Assembly: GCF_004361695.1 (NCBI RefSeq)
Contig: NZ_SNVW01000005.1
Location: 62,001 to 126,000 of the forward strand
Reading direction: 5' to 3'
Source of the DNA: Curtobacterium flaccumfaciens
Lineage (GTDB): Bacteria; Actinomycetota; Actinomycetes; Actinomycetales; Microbacteriaceae
DNA length: 64,000 bases
Within the stretch, counting starts at the first letter, position 1. Every line of letters begins with the position of its first letter. The translations under genes were made by a program, and so were the position numbers. The notes under the pieces are model-generated. The model was not told the DNA's origin. It ran no database searches and was given only the letters and a program-made list of their open reading frames with translations. Below, piece after piece: positions 8,100-17,425 of this stretch.

Positions 8100-10063
8100 C
8101 ACCAGATCGCGACGCGCTCGGCCGGATCGAGGTACATCGCGTCCCCCTCGGTCACGCCGAAGGTCTCGTAGAAGCCGTCGATGTTGCGGACCACCTGGTT
8201 GCAGCGGAACTCGTTCGGCGAGTGCGGGTCGATGCTGAGCAGGCGTGCGGCCTCTTCCGGACGGATCGCCATCCGCCAGGCCTGCGCCCAGCTCAGGAAG
8301 AACCGCTCGGCACCGCTGAGTCCGTCGACCACGGGCGGCTCCTGGCCGTCGAGGGAGAGCAGGTACGCCTTCCACGCGATGGACAGCCCACCGAGGTCGC
8401 CGATGTTTTCACCGATGGTCAGGGCACCGTTCACGTGGCCGTCCGGCACCTCGGTCGGCACGAGCGCGTCGTACTGCGCGATGAGGGCCTTCGTGCGCTC
8501 CTCGAACGCGGCACGGTCCGCCTCGGTCCACCAGTTCTGCAGCCGGCCGTCGCCGTCGTACTGCGAACCCTGGTCGTCGAAGCCGTGCCCGATCTCGTGC
8601 CCGATGACGGCACCGATCGCGCCGTAGTTCGCGGCGGCGTCACGGCCGGCGTCGAAGAACGGGAACTGCAGGATGGCCGCGGGGAACACGATCTCGTTGA
8701 ACCCGGGGTTGTAGTAGGCGTTGATCGTCTGCGGGGTCATGAACCACTCGTCGCGGTCGATCGGCTTGCCGATCTTGCCGAGCTCGCGGTCGACCTGGAA
8801 GCTCGCGACGGCGCGGACGTTGCCGATGAGGTCGTCGGCAGACACCGGCAGCGCCGAGTAGTCGCGCCACTTCACCGGGTAGCCGATCTTCGGCGTGAAC
8901 TTGTCGAGCTTGTCGAGGGCACGCGCCCGGGTCTCGTCGGTCATCCAGTCGAGCGCGGTGATGCTCTGGCGGTAGGCCTCGACGAGGTTCGCGACGAGGT
9001 CGTCCATCGTCGCCTTCGAGGTCTCGTCGAAGTGCTCCTGCACGTAGACGCGCCCGACGGCCTCGCCCATCGCGCCCTCGACGAGGGAGACGCCGCGCTT
9101 CCAGCGCTCGCGCTGCTTCGGTGCACCGGTCAGCGCCGTGCCGTAGAACGAGAAGTTGGTGGCCGAGAACGTGCTCGTCAGGTAGGCCGCCGACCCGCGG
9201 ATGACCTGCCAGCGGAGCCAGTCCTTCCACATCTCGAGCGGTTCGCCGTGCAGCAGCTCCGACAGGCCGGTGACGAAGGACGGCTCGCGCACGACGACGG
9301 TCTCGAAGGCCCCGGCGGGCGCGTCGATGGCCTCCCACCAGTGCTGCAGCTGGACGTCCGCGGCGAGCGCGGCGACCTCGGCCCAGGGCAGCTTGTTGTA
9401 GGTCTTCTGGCTGTCGCGGGTGGTGACGTTGTCCCAGTGCCGTGCGGCCAGGGCGGTCTCGAGCGCGATCACGTTGTCCGTGCGCTGCCCGCCGTCGGCG
9501 AACCCGGCGAGGGGGAACATCGCGGCGACGAACTCGCGGTACTTCGTCCGGATGTCGGCGAAGCGGTCCTCGCGGTAGTACGACTCGTCGGGCAGGCCAA
9601 GGCCGGACTGCTCGAGGAAGACGACGTAGGACTCCGGGTCGCCCGGGTCGTTGTCGACGAAGAGCTGCAGGAAGCTCGGCAGTCCGATGCGTTCGAAGCG
9701 CCCGACCATCCGGACGACCTCGTCGACGGACTCGATCGCGGTGATCTCGGCGAGCAGGGGCTCGATCGGCGCGGTGCCCAGGGCCTCGAGCCGTTCCTCG
9801 TCGGTGAACGAGGTGAAGAGGTCGCCGACCTTCCGCTCCTCGGTCCCCGGGGCGGCGAGCTGCGAGCGCTCGATGATGTCCCGCACCGCGATCTCGGCGG
9901 CCTCGGCCAGCACCGTGAAGGAGCCGTACCGTGCCTTGTCGTCGGGGATCGGTGTGGCGTCGATCCAGGAGCCGTTCACGTGGCGGTACAGGTCGTCCTG
10001 GGGGCGGACCTCGGCGTCCAGCTCGTCGGTGTGGATCCCGGAGGTGCGTGCGACGTCGGTCAT
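8099..10063 (-). CDS. M13-family zinc metallopeptidase (PepO/neprilysin-like)
   Basis: A 654-aa M13 endopeptidase. The zinc site is VIGHEIGHGFDDQGS with H489, E490 and H493, and the third ligand lies in the GENIGDLGG motif. The typical INAYYNP and the C-terminal DPAERVAIW are present. No signal peptide is visible, so like bacterial PepO it is probably cytoplasmic. The family cleaves short peptides. ATG 10063 (MTDVARTSG) is chosen over ATG 10081. The gene overlaps the downstream beta-lactamase-like gene by four bases and faces the permease gene across about 80 bp. Confidence 0.93.
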   Translation of the reverse strand: MTDVARTSGIHTDELDAEVRPQDDLYRHVNGSWIDATPIPDDKARYGSFTVLAEAAEIAVRDIIERSQLAAPGTEERKVGDLFTSFTDEERLEALGTAPIEPLLAEITAIESVDEVVRMVGRFERIGLPSFLQLFVDNDPGDPESYVVFLEQSGLGLPDESYYREDRFADIRTKYREFVAAMFPLAGFADGGQRTDNVIALETALAARHWDNVTTRDSQKTYNKLPWAEVAALAADVQLQHWWEAIDAPAGAFETVVVREPSFVTGLSELLHGEPLEMWKDWLRWQVIRGSAAYLTSTFSATNFSFYGTALTGAPKQRERWKRGVSLVEGAMGEAVGRVYVQEHFDETSKATMDDLVANLVEAYRQSITALDWMTDETRARALDKLDKFTPKIGYPVKWRDYSALPVSADDLIGNVRAVASFQVDRELGKIGKPIDRDEWFMTPQTINAYYNPGFNEIVFPAAILQFPFFDAGRDAAANYGAIGAVIGHEIGHGFDDQGSQYDGDGRLQNWWTEADRAAFEERTKALIAQYDALVPTEVPDGHVNGALTIGENIGDLGGLSIAWKAYLLSLDGQEPPVVDGLSGAERFFLSWAQAWRMAIRPEEAARLLSIDPHSPNEFRCNQVVRNIDGFYETFGVTEGDAMYLDPAERVAIW

Positions 10064-10144
10064 GCGGTCCACGATAGCCACCGCCGCCCTGATCGAGCAG
10101 GTCGGGCGCCGTCACGGGCCGCACCCTGCCGGTACGGTCGTCGC

Positions 10145-11482
10145 ATGGGACTTCCGTGGAAGCTGCACGGGGACGGCAAGACCGTCTCGGCGACGACGAT
10201 CGTGGCACCGGACGAACGCCTCACCTGGCCCCGGACGATCGGGCTCGGCGTCCAGCACGTGGTCGCGATGTTCGGCGCCACGTTCCTGGTGCCGCTGCTG
10301 ACCGGCTTCCCGCCATCGACGACGCTGCTGTTCAGCGGCATCGGCACGATCCTGTTCCTGCTCATCACCGGCAACCGGCTGCCGAGCTACCTCGGGTCGT
10401 CGTTCGCGTTCATCGCCCCGATCGGTGCGGCCACGAAGATCGGCGGCATCCCGCTCGCCCTGTCCGGCATCATCGTCGTCGGCGTGCTGCTCGCGGTCGT
10501 CGGGCTCGTCGTGCACCTGGCCGGAGCCGGCTGGATCGACCGGCTGATGCCCCCGGTGGTCTCCGGCGCGATCGTGGCCCTGATCGGCTTCAACCTCGCG
10601 CCTGCGGCCCGAGACAACTTCACCGCCGCCCCGGTGGTCGCGCTCATCACCCTCGCGGCGATCATCCTGGTGACCGTCCTGTTCCGGGGCCTGATCGGCC
10701 GGTTGTCGATCGTCATCGGCGTGCTCGTCGGGTACGTCGCCGCGCTCATCGGCGGCCAGGTCGACTTCTCGAAGGTCGGCGAGGCGAAGTGGATCGGCCT
10801 GCCCGACTTCACCGCTCCCGCCTTCGACCCGGGGCAGATCGCGATCTACCTGGCGTTCGTGCCGGTGGTCCTCGCGCTCGTGGCCGAGAACGTCGGGCAC
10901 GTGAAGGGCGTCGGGCAGCTGACCGGCCGCGACCTCACGCCGCTCACCGGTCGCGCGCTCTTCGCCGACGGCGTCTCGACCGTCCTGGCCGGTGTCGGCG
11001 GCGGGTCCGCCACCACCACCTACGGCGAGAACATCGGCGTGATGGCCGCCACTCGCGTCTTCTCCACCGCCGCGTACTGGGTCGCCGCCATCGCGGCCGT
11101 CCTGCTCGGCCTGTCACCGAAGATCGGTGCGGTCATCTCCTCGGTCCCGGCGGGCGTGCTCGGCGGTGCCACCACCGCCCTGTACGGCCTGATCGGCGTC
11201 ATCGGCATCCGCATCTGGGTCGAGAACCGCGTCGACTTCTCGAAGCCGAAGAACCAGCTCACCGCGGGCATCGCCCTCATCATCGGCATCGCGGACTTCA
11301 CGTTCCGGTTCGGTCAGGCGAGCTTCGGCGGCATCATCGTCGGCACGATCGCCGCGATCGTCGTCTACCACGTGATGGACGTCATCGGTCGGGCCCGTGG
11401 CACCGACGAGCCCTCGACCGAGGCAGCGGACCCCGCGCACGCCGCCACCGGCGGTGTACCCGCCGAACCACGCGCCGACTGA
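10145..11482 (+). CDS. Uracil/xanthine permease (NCS2 family)
   Basis: A 445-aa membrane protein of the nucleobase-cation symporter-2 family. The N-terminus (LTWPRTIGLGVQHVVAMFGATFLVPLLTGF) is typical of UraA-like permeases. The substrate-site motifs AENVGHVKGVGQLTG and GVGGGSATTTYGENIGVMAATRV are both visible. About 12-14 membrane helices are expected. The C-terminal 35 residues form an acidic/Ala-rich cytoplasmic tail. It stands alone, and the palindromic repeat at 11533 follows it. Uracil is the likeliest substrate but others are possible. Confidence 0.9.
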   Translation: MGLPWKLHGDGKTVSATTIVAPDERLTWPRTIGLGVQHVVAMFGATFLVPLLTGFPPSTTLLFSGIGTILFLLITGNRLPSYLGSSFAFIAPIGAATKIGGIPLALSGIIVVGVLLAVVGLVVHLAGAGWIDRLMPPVVSGAIVALIGFNLAPAARDNFTAAPVVALITLAAIILVTVLFRGLIGRLSIVIGVLVGYVAALIGGQVDFSKVGEAKWIGLPDFTAPAFDPGQIAIYLAFVPVVLALVAENVGHVKGVGQLTGRDLTPLTGRALFADGVSTVLAGVGGGSATTTYGENIGVMAATRVFSTAAYWVAAIAAVLLGLSPKIGAVISSVPAGVLGGATTALYGLIGVIGIRIWVENRVDFSKPKNQLTAGIALIIGIADFTFRFGQASFGGIIVGTIAAIVVYHVMDVIGRARGTDEPSTEAADPAHAATGGVPAEPRAD

Positions 11483-11532
11483 CGCGAGTGGTCGGCCGGA
11501 ACGCGCGTCCGGCCCGACGACGTGGGACCACC

Positions 11533-11574
11533 GGACTGGAGGCCCGTAGCGGCGCCGCCACGGGCCTCCAGTCC
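11533..11574. repeat. Perfect GC-rich inverted repeat, member of the CTGGAGGCGCG family
   Basis: A 15-bp arm GGACTGGAGGCCCGT is followed by a 12-nt loop and its perfect complement ACGGGCCTCCAGTCC. It sits between the permease and the MATE gene. It has no T-run, so it is either a non-canonical transcription terminator or an intergenic palindromic repeat. Related hairpins occur at 38520 and 46864. Confidence 0.8.
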
Positions 11575-11640
11575 GTCCCGGCTTGACGCCCACCCCGTCG
11601 GCCGGCCACGACGGGTCGGCATCGCCGACAGAATGGATCG

Positions 11641-12975
11641 GTGCCCCGACCGACGAGACCCGCTGCGACCGCCGAGCGGCGCGCGGTCGACCGTGACATC
11701 GTCCGGCTGGCGGTGCCCGCACTCGGCGCGCTCGTGGTCGAGCCGCTGTTCCTGCTCACCGACACCGCCCTCGTCGGGCACCTCGGGGCGACGCCGCTCG
11801 CCGCCGTCGGTCTCGCGAGTGCCGTGCTGTCGACCGTGACCGGGCTGCTGGTGTTCCTGGCGTACTCGACCACGCCCGCCGTGGCCCGCGCCCTCGGCGG
11901 CGGCGACCGTCGGAGCGCCGTGCACGCCGGCATCGACGGTATGTGGCTCGCGCTCGTGCTGGGAGTGGTCCTGGCGCTCGTCGGGTGGCCGCTCGCCGGA
12001 CCGCTCGTCGACCCGTTCGGTGCCTCACCTGACGTGTCGGCGACCGCGACCGCCTACCTGACGGTCTCGCTCATCGGGCTGCCCGGGATCCTGGTCGTGA
12101 CCGCCTCGACCGGGCTGCTGCGTGGCCTGCAGGACACGAGGACGCCGCTCGTCGTCGCGACCGTCGGGTTCGTCGCGAACGGGCTGCTCAACGCCGTCCT
12201 GATCTACGGCGCCGGCTGGGGTGTCGAAGGGTCCGCCGCCGGCACCGTCATCGTGCAGTGGGCGATGGCGATCGTCTACGTCCGGATCGCGGTGCGGGCC
12301 GCGCGGTCGTCGGGGGCCCCACTGCGGCCCGGCGCCTCGGGCGTCGTCCGTGCCCTCCGGTCCGGAGCATGGCTGTTCCTGCGGACCGCCTCGCTGCGGA
12401 TCGCGATGCTCGCGACCGTCGGGGCCGCTGCCGGGCTCGGGACCACCGGGCTCGCGACCACGCAGGTCGGGCTCACGGTGTTCTCGACCCTGGCGTTCGC
12501 GCTCGACGCCCTGGCCATCGCCGGGCAGGCACTCGTCGGGCACGGACTCGGCGCGCGGGACCCCGGGCGGGTGCGGCTGGTGACACGGCGGCTCGTGCTG
12601 CTCGGCATCGTCGGCGGGGTGCTGCTCGGGGTGCTGACCCTGGCCGTGAGCGGGGTGCTCGGGCCGGTGTTCTCGGACTCGTCCGCGGTGCGGGACGCGC
12701 TGCCCGTCGTGCTGGTGCTCATCGCGGTGGGGATGCCGGTCGCCGGGTACGTCTTCGTGCTCGACGGGGTGCTGATCGGTGCGGGGGACGCTCGGTACCT
12801 GGCGATCGCCGGCGGGGTGAACCTCGTCGTGTACCTGCCGCTGCTGTGGTGGGCGGGTGGGACGCTCGCGGGGCTGTGGGCGGCGTTCGCGCTCGGCTAC
12901 ATCGGCGTGCGGGCGGTGACGCTCGGGGTGCGGGCGCACCGGAGGGGGTGGGTGGAGCAGGCGTTGGCGCGCTGA
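11641..12975 (+). CDS. MATE-family efflux transporter (DinF-like)
   Basis: A 444-aa, roughly 12-helix multidrug and toxic-compound extrusion protein. The two homologous halves begin IVRLAVPALGALVVEPLFLLTDTALVGHLG and LRSGAWLFLRTASLRIAMLATVG. The first contains the conserved PxLGxLxxEPLxxLxDTAxVG pattern of DinF-type MATE proteins. These export cations or drugs against a Na+ or H+ gradient. The GTG start at 11641 gives the normal length. The gene is followed 35 bp later by the DUF4129 operon, possibly as a separate unit. Confidence 0.88.
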   Translation: MPRPTRPAATAERRAVDRDIVRLAVPALGALVVEPLFLLTDTALVGHLGATPLAAVGLASAVLSTVTGLLVFLAYSTTPAVARALGGGDRRSAVHAGIDGMWLALVLGVVLALVGWPLAGPLVDPFGASPDVSATATAYLTVSLIGLPGILVVTASTGLLRGLQDTRTPLVVATVGFVANGLLNAVLIYGAGWGVEGSAAGTVIVQWAMAIVYVRIAVRAARSSGAPLRPGASGVVRALRSGAWLFLRTASLRIAMLATVGAAAGLGTTGLATTQVGLTVFSTLAFALDALAIAGQALVGHGLGARDPGRVRLVTRRLVLLGIVGGVLLGVLTLAVSGVLGPVFSDSSAVRDALPVVLVLIAVGMPVAGYVFVLDGVLIGAGDARYLAIAGGVNLVVYLPLLWWAGGTLAGLWAAFALGYIGVRAVTLGVRAHRRGWVEQALAR

Positions 12976-13010
12976 CGGGCGTCGTCGGGGCCGCGGGGTA
13001 GCGTGGCCGC

Positions 13011-13745
13011 ATGGCGCACGACGACCGTCCCCATCGTGGTGGCATCCCCGTCGTGCCGGTCGTCGCGTTCGCGCTCGGTGGTCTCGTCGTCGCCGCGGCT
13101 GGTCTGGGGGCCCGTCCGATCCTGACCGGCGCCCGGTGGTCCCCGACCGTCGCCCCGGCCACCGCGCCGCCGCAGCCGGACGACGCCTCGGCACCGGCCA
13201 CCGCCGAGCCGCAGCCGCTCGGTGCACGGGCCGCCCAGCACGTCGACACGACCTGGCTCCTCGTCGTCGCGACAGTTGTCCTCATCGCTCTCGGCGTCCT
13301 CGTGGTGCTGTACGTCCTCCGTCACCGGCGCCGCCGTGTGCGCCCGGAACGGATCGACGTCGCCGGACTCGCGGTCGACGTCACGACGGACCCCTCGGCC
13401 GAGGTCGGGCTGCAGCACATCCGCCGCGGGCTCAGCCGCGCGCTCGCGGTGCTGTCCGACCACCGCGACCCGTCCGACGCCGTCACCGCGGCGTGGCTCG
13501 GGCTGCAGGAGTCCGCGGAGGACGCCGGGTTCCGCCGCGGCCCCGCGGAGACGCCGACCGAGTTCACCACGCGCATCCTCCAGCAGCACGACGTCGACGA
13601 GACCGCCCTCGGCACCCTCCGTCGGTGCTACCTCGCGGTGCGGTTCGGCGGCGTACCGGCCACCGACGCGGACGTCGACGCGGTCCGTGCCGCCCTGCGG
13701 ACGCTGGAGCAGCAGTGGTCCGTGGCCCCGACGGGCCGGACGTGA
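13011..13745 (+). CDS. DUF4129-domain membrane protein
   Basis: A 244-aa protein with two membrane segments: residues about 14-34 (VVPVVAFALGGLVVAAAGLGA) and about 84-104 (LLVVATVVLIALGVLVVLYVL). A cytoplasmic C-terminal domain of DUF4129 type follows, with GLSRALAVL, DAVTAAWLGLQESAEDAGF, ETPTEF and CYLAVRFGG. DUF4129 proteins accompany MoxR and DUF58 proteins and are thought to act in envelope-associated maturation, but the activity is unknown. It is the first of five overlapping genes (13011-17122). Confidence 0.82.
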   Translation: MAHDDRPHRGGIPVVPVVAFALGGLVVAAAGLGARPILTGARWSPTVAPATAPPQPDDASAPATAEPQPLGARAAQHVDTTWLLVVATVVLIALGVLVVLYVLRHRRRRVRPERIDVAGLAVDVTTDPSAEVGLQHIRRGLSRALAVLSDHRDPSDAVTAAWLGLQESAEDAGFRRGPAETPTEFTTRILQQHDVDETALGTLRRCYLAVRFGGVPATDADVDAVRAALRTLEQQWSVAPTGRT

Positions 13746-14236
13746 ACCCCCGCGCCGCGGCCGGCGTCGTCGTGCTCGCCGTGATCGCGTCCGCCGTCGT
13801 CTGGTTCTTCGGCGTCGGCGTCGCACTGTCCCTCGCCGTCGGCGGCGTGGTCGCCGCAGTCGGACTGACGTGGACCGCGATCCGCGACGCTCCCTCGCTG
13901 ACCTGGCCCGTGCCTCCCGTCCGATCCGCGCCCGGCGCACGACGCGGGCTGTCCGAGACCGCCTGGTCGCTCCGGTCCCGCGGCGGCGTGCCGGAGCGGG
14001 CGCTCGGCCGCGCCCGCGCGGTCGCTCGACACCGACTCAGGACCGTCCACCGGCTCGACCTGGACGACCCGGACGACCGCCCCGAGATCGAGGCGCTCCT
14101 GCCGCCGGACGTCGTCGCCGTGCTGCGGAGTGAACGGCGGCCCGAACTCGACCTCACCGCGTTCGGGGCCGTCCTCACCGCCGTCGAGGCGCTCGCACCC
14201 CCCACCGACCGCACCGCGACCGAGAGGCATCCGTGA
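13742..14236 (+). CDS. Hypothetical membrane protein of the MoxR/DUF58 operon
   Basis: A 164-aa protein with two adjacent hydrophobic helices in the first 45 residues (VVVLAVIASAVVWFFG and ALSLAVGGVVAAVGLTW). A basic cytoplasmic region with ARAVARHRLRTVHRLDLDD follows. No family is recognised. The GTG start overlaps the preceding stop (GTGA), and its own stop overlaps the MoxR gene start, so translational coupling supports both boundaries. A role in the MoxR-DUF58 complex is only inferred from position. Confidence 0.7.
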   Translation: MNPRAAAGVVVLAVIASAVVWFFGVGVALSLAVGGVVAAVGLTWTAIRDAPSLTWPVPPVRSAPGARRGLSETAWSLRSRGGVPERALGRARAVARHRLRTVHRLDLDDPDDRPEIEALLPPDVVAVLRSERRPELDLTAFGAVLTAVEALAPPTDRTATERHP

Positions 14237-15264
14237 CCGTGACACAGCCCGAGACCGAGGCCCCGATGCCGATCGCCGAGGTCGCCGCGCGAGCTCGTGA
14301 CGTCCTCGACGCGGTCGGCGCCGTCGTCGTCGGGATGCGCGAACCGCTCGCGCTGGCGTTCGCGAGCATCCTCGCCGGCGGCCACGTGCTCTTCGAGGAC
14401 GTCCCGGGGCTCGGGAAGACCCTCGCAGCGCGGAGCCTCGCCGCGGCGTGCGGACTCGACTTCCGTCGGCTCCAGTGCACCCCGGACCTGCTGCCGGCCG
14501 ACATCACCGGATCCTTCGTCTACGCCCCCGCGACCGCCGAGTTCGTCTTCCGGCCCGGTCCCGTCTTCACCGGCATGTTCCTCGCCGACGAGATCAACCG
14601 GACGTCACCGAAGACGCAGTCGGCGCTGCTCGAGGCGATGGCGGAGGGGCAGGTCACGGTCGAGGGTGAGGGCTTCCCGCTCCCGCGGCCGTTCCACGTC
14701 ATCGCGACGTCGAACCCGATCGAGTACGAGGGGACGTACGCGCTCCCCGAGGCGCAGCTCGACCGGTTCATGGTGCGGCTCTCCGTCGGCTACCCGACCC
14801 GGGAGGGCGAGCAACGCGTGCTCCTCAACCGGATCGGCCGGCGACACGAGGTGGCGGAGGTCCCCGCCGTGGTCAGCGCGGCCGAGATGCTCCGGATGCA
14901 GGCGAGCGTCGAGGGCGTGCACGTCGACGACGACATCGCCCTGTACTGCGTCGACCTCGCGAGCGCGACGCGGTCCCACCGTGACGTGCAGGTCGGGGCG
15001 TCGCCGCGCGGTGCACAGGCGCTCATGCTCGTCGGCCGTGCACGGGCGGTCATGGACGGGCGGGACTTCGTCACGCCCGAGGACGTCAAGATCACCGCGG
15101 TCGCGGTGCTCGCGCACCGCATCTCGCTGACGCCGCAGGCGTGGGCGAACGGGGTCGACCCTGCGGGGATCGTCCGGGGCATCGTCGCGCAGGTGCCGGG
15201 GCCGCCGGTGGTCGGCCGGGGTGCGTCGGGACCGTCCGAAACGGTCGACCGGGAGGCGCGGTGA
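14233..15264 (+). CDS. MoxR-family AAA+ ATPase
   Basis: A 343-aa ATPase. Walker A is EDVPGLGKTLAARS (K62), Walker B is FLADEINRTSPKTQ, and sensor 1 is ATSNPIEYEGTYALPEAQLDRF, all typical of MoxR proteins. MoxR ATPases act as chaperones that mature partner protein complexes, usually with DUF58 and VWA proteins encoded beside them. That arrangement is seen here: DUF58 follows with a 4-nt overlap. It is cytoplasmic. The client protein is not known; no VWA-domain gene or transglutaminase gene is present in the operon. Confidence 0.92.
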   Translation: MTVTQPETEAPMPIAEVAARARDVLDAVGAVVVGMREPLALAFASILAGGHVLFEDVPGLGKTLAARSLAAACGLDFRRLQCTPDLLPADITGSFVYAPATAEFVFRPGPVFTGMFLADEINRTSPKTQSALLEAMAEGQVTVEGEGFPLPRPFHVIATSNPIEYEGTYALPEAQLDRFMVRLSVGYPTREGEQRVLLNRIGRRHEVAEVPAVVSAAEMLRMQASVEGVHVDDDIALYCVDLASATRSHRDVQVGASPRGAQALMLVGRARAVMDGRDFVTPEDVKITAVAVLAHRISLTPQAWANGVDPAGIVRGIVAQVPGPPVVGRGASGPSETVDREAR

Positions 15265-16589
15265 GCGTCCCCGACCCACCTCCCGCCCGGCACCGGCCCG
15301 GCCCCGACACCGCGCCGGTCTGGGTGCGCAACCCAGCGCTGGTGTTCGGGCTCGCCGGCGGGGTGTTCCTCGCCGGTCTCGCGCTCGTGACGGGGCGCCC
15401 CGAGCTCGCCGTCGTGGCGTTGCCGGCGCTCGTGGCCGCCGGGTTCGGCGCCCGTCCGCGGCTCGGCCGAGCGCCCCTCCGGGTGGTGACGACGCTCGAG
15501 CCGTCCGACTCGGGCCGCGGCGTCGGCTACCGGACGGAGATCGCACTGCCGCCGTCTGCCGAGGCCGTCGCCCTCGAGCTCCGCGTCGCGGGCGACCGAC
15601 GACACGTCGTCGTGGTCGATCGCCGGACGGCTGCGAAGCTCGTCGGGACCGTCCCCGTCTCGCACTCCGGGCCCCAGGAGATCCTCCGGACGCACGTCTC
15701 GCTGCTCGGACGGGGCGGCACCGCGGTGTCGGTACCCGCCGCGGGACCGATCGCCGAGGCGGTCGTCCCGCCACCGCACCTCCGCATGCAGCACCTGCCG
15801 ATGCCGCACCGCGTGACGGGGATCACCGGCGCGCACGACTCCGCCCGACCGGGCGACGGCGGTGAGTTCCGCGACGTCGCCCTGTTCGCGCCCGGGGACC
15901 GCCTCCGACGGATCGACTGGCGGCGCACCGCACGTCGCGCCGAGCGCGTCGGGGACCTCTACGTGCGACGGACCTTCGCCACCGCGGACGCGCTCGTCGT
16001 CCTCGTCGTCGACGGCCGCGACGACCTCGGCTCCGACGTCACGGAGTGGGGCGGCTCCCGCCACCGCGCGCACGGCGCGACGTCGCTCGACCTCGCGCGC
16101 GAGGCCGCCGTGTCCCTCGCGACCGCGTACATCTCCGCCGGCGACCGGGTTGGCTTCCGCGGTCTGGCCGGTACCGCGCGCTCGGTCGAACCCGGCGGCG
16201 GCACACGGCACCTCGAACGGCTCCGATCGACGATCGCCTCGGTGACCCCGACCGGCGACGCGACCGAGGCGGCACGGATGCCCCTCGTGCCGGCCGCGTC
16301 GCTCGTGGTCGTCCTGTCGACGTTCCTCGACGACCAGGCCGCCTCGATGGCGATGACGTGGGCCGCCACCGGTCACCGGGTCGTCGCGGTGGACGTGCTG
16401 CCGACGCCGGACCTGCGCCGGGCGAGCAAACACGAGCGCGCGTCCTTCCGGCTCCTCGCCCTCGAGCGCGACGACCGGCTCGCGGAGATGGCCGCCACCG
16501 GCGTCGAGCGGATCCGCTGGCAGACCGGCGACGACGGCTCCCCCGCCGTGCAGCTCCGGCTCCTCAGTCGCCCTCGGCGGGCCGGATGA
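15261..16589 (+). CDS. DUF58-domain protein
   Basis: A 442-aa protein with an N-terminal membrane hairpin (LVFGLAGGVFLAGLALV and LAVVALPALVAAGF). Its central DUF58 signature is GGEFRDVALFAPGDRLRRIDWRRTAR. A VWA-like Rossmann segment follows: DALVVLVVDGRDDLG, then DLAREAAVSLATAYISAGDRVGF. The GTG start overlaps the MoxR stop. DUF58 proteins are the usual partners of MoxR ATPases. It is probably a membrane-tethered cytoplasmic component of unknown exact function. Confidence 0.88.
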   Translation: MSVPDPPPARHRPGPDTAPVWVRNPALVFGLAGGVFLAGLALVTGRPELAVVALPALVAAGFGARPRLGRAPLRVVTTLEPSDSGRGVGYRTEIALPPSAEAVALELRVAGDRRHVVVVDRRTAAKLVGTVPVSHSGPQEILRTHVSLLGRGGTAVSVPAAGPIAEAVVPPPHLRMQHLPMPHRVTGITGAHDSARPGDGGEFRDVALFAPGDRLRRIDWRRTARRAERVGDLYVRRTFATADALVVLVVDGRDDLGSDVTEWGGSRHRAHGATSLDLAREAAVSLATAYISAGDRVGFRGLAGTARSVEPGGGTRHLERLRSTIASVTPTGDATEAARMPLVPAASLVVVLSTFLDDQAASMAMTWAATGHRVVAVDVLPTPDLRRASKHERASFRLLALERDDRLAEMAATGVERIRWQTGDDGSPAVQLRLLSRPRRAG

Positions 16590-17122
16590 GGCTCGGCTCG
16601 CGAGCAGAACGGGCCGGGGCGCCGTCGATCGGCGCTGCCGTCCCCGCGTGGACGATCGGTGCGCTCGGCCTCGTCGCGGGGATCACCGGGTCCGCCGTCG
16701 TCATCGGAGCGAGCGGGTGGCTCGTCGTCGCGGTCCTCCTCGCCGTGGCCGCCGCACTCCTGCCCCGCGGTCCGTTCGCCGCCCTGCTCGTGGTGCAGCT
16801 CGCGATCGCAGGGCTCAGCGGAACGAGCCTGCCGCTGCTCCTCGTCACGACGCACCTCGTCCTCGCCACGAGCCTGCTCTGGGCGTGGACGCCGCCGACC
16901 GCCCGCGTGCAACTCCGGTCGCTCCTGCCGTCGGCGCTGCGGTTCGCCGCGGTGCAGGCGGGGACGCAGGCGGTGGCGTTCATCGTGGTCGCGCAGTTCG
17001 GCGGCGCCGGGTCCATCGGGGGCGTGTGGCTCGCGGTGGCCGGCGCGGTCGCGCTCCTCGCACTGGCGCTCGGCCTGTTCGTGCCGACGCTGCTGCGCGT
17101 CGAAGGCGATGCCGAGGGCTGA
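16586..17122 (+). CDS. Hypothetical polytopic membrane protein (last gene of MoxR operon)
   Basis: A 178-aa protein, almost entirely hydrophobic, with five to six predicted membrane helices. Examples are AWTIGALGLVAGITGSAVVI, WLVVAVLLAVAAALLP and VAGAVALLALALGLFVPTLL. No family is recognised. The ATG overlaps the DUF58 stop (ATGA), which makes it part of the same transcript. A role as membrane anchor for the MoxR/DUF58 complex is a positional guess. Confidence 0.68.
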   Translation: MRLGSRAERAGAPSIGAAVPAWTIGALGLVAGITGSAVVIGASGWLVVAVLLAVAAALLPRGPFAALLVVQLAIAGLSGTSLPLLLVTTHLVLATSLLWAWTPPTARVQLRSLLPSALRFAAVQAGTQAVAFIVVAQFGGAGSIGGVWLAVAGAVALLALALGLFVPTLLRVEGDAEG

Positions 17123-17425
17123 CCGGCGGAGCGCCGTGCGAGGGGCTGCGTCATCAGAGGACGACGCGGCCTTTCATCCCGGCGCGGCGAAGCGCTGTCT
17201 CGTCTTTCAGATGAGCACCGTTGCGATGACCATGACAGGGAACACCAGCAGCAGCTCACCTGTCCGACGTTCGCAAGCTGCCGAAACCACGAAACCGGTG
17301 GTTCCGGGCGAGCGACGCGGTGGGCGAAGTCCGCGACGAGGGACGGGTCATGCTCGCGCAGGACGACCGGGAGCCGATCGACCCGCGCACCATCCCGCGG
17401 AGTTGCCCGCACGTACCATGACGCC
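17123..17425. other. 303-bp gap without a convincing gene
   Basis: No complete gene with a start signal is seen here. Frame 1 on the plus strand is open from 17236 to 17419 and reads like a protein C-terminus (RWFRASDAVGEVRDEGR, then MLAQDDREPIDPRTIP), but it lacks a start codon. The minus strand is also open. Base composition looks slightly lower in GC than the flanks. It may hold a decayed gene. Confidence 0.4.

Noticed and set aside
8099-10063. M13 peptidase as the lanthipeptide leader protease
   Set aside because: It is 12 kb away, in a separate operon, and the family is not known to process class I lantibiotic leaders.
17236-17419. Protein-like C-terminus in the gap before 17426 (RWFRASDAVGEVRDEGR)
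   Set aside because: It has no start codon or SD site and the opposite strand is equally open, so it was kept only as a possible relic.
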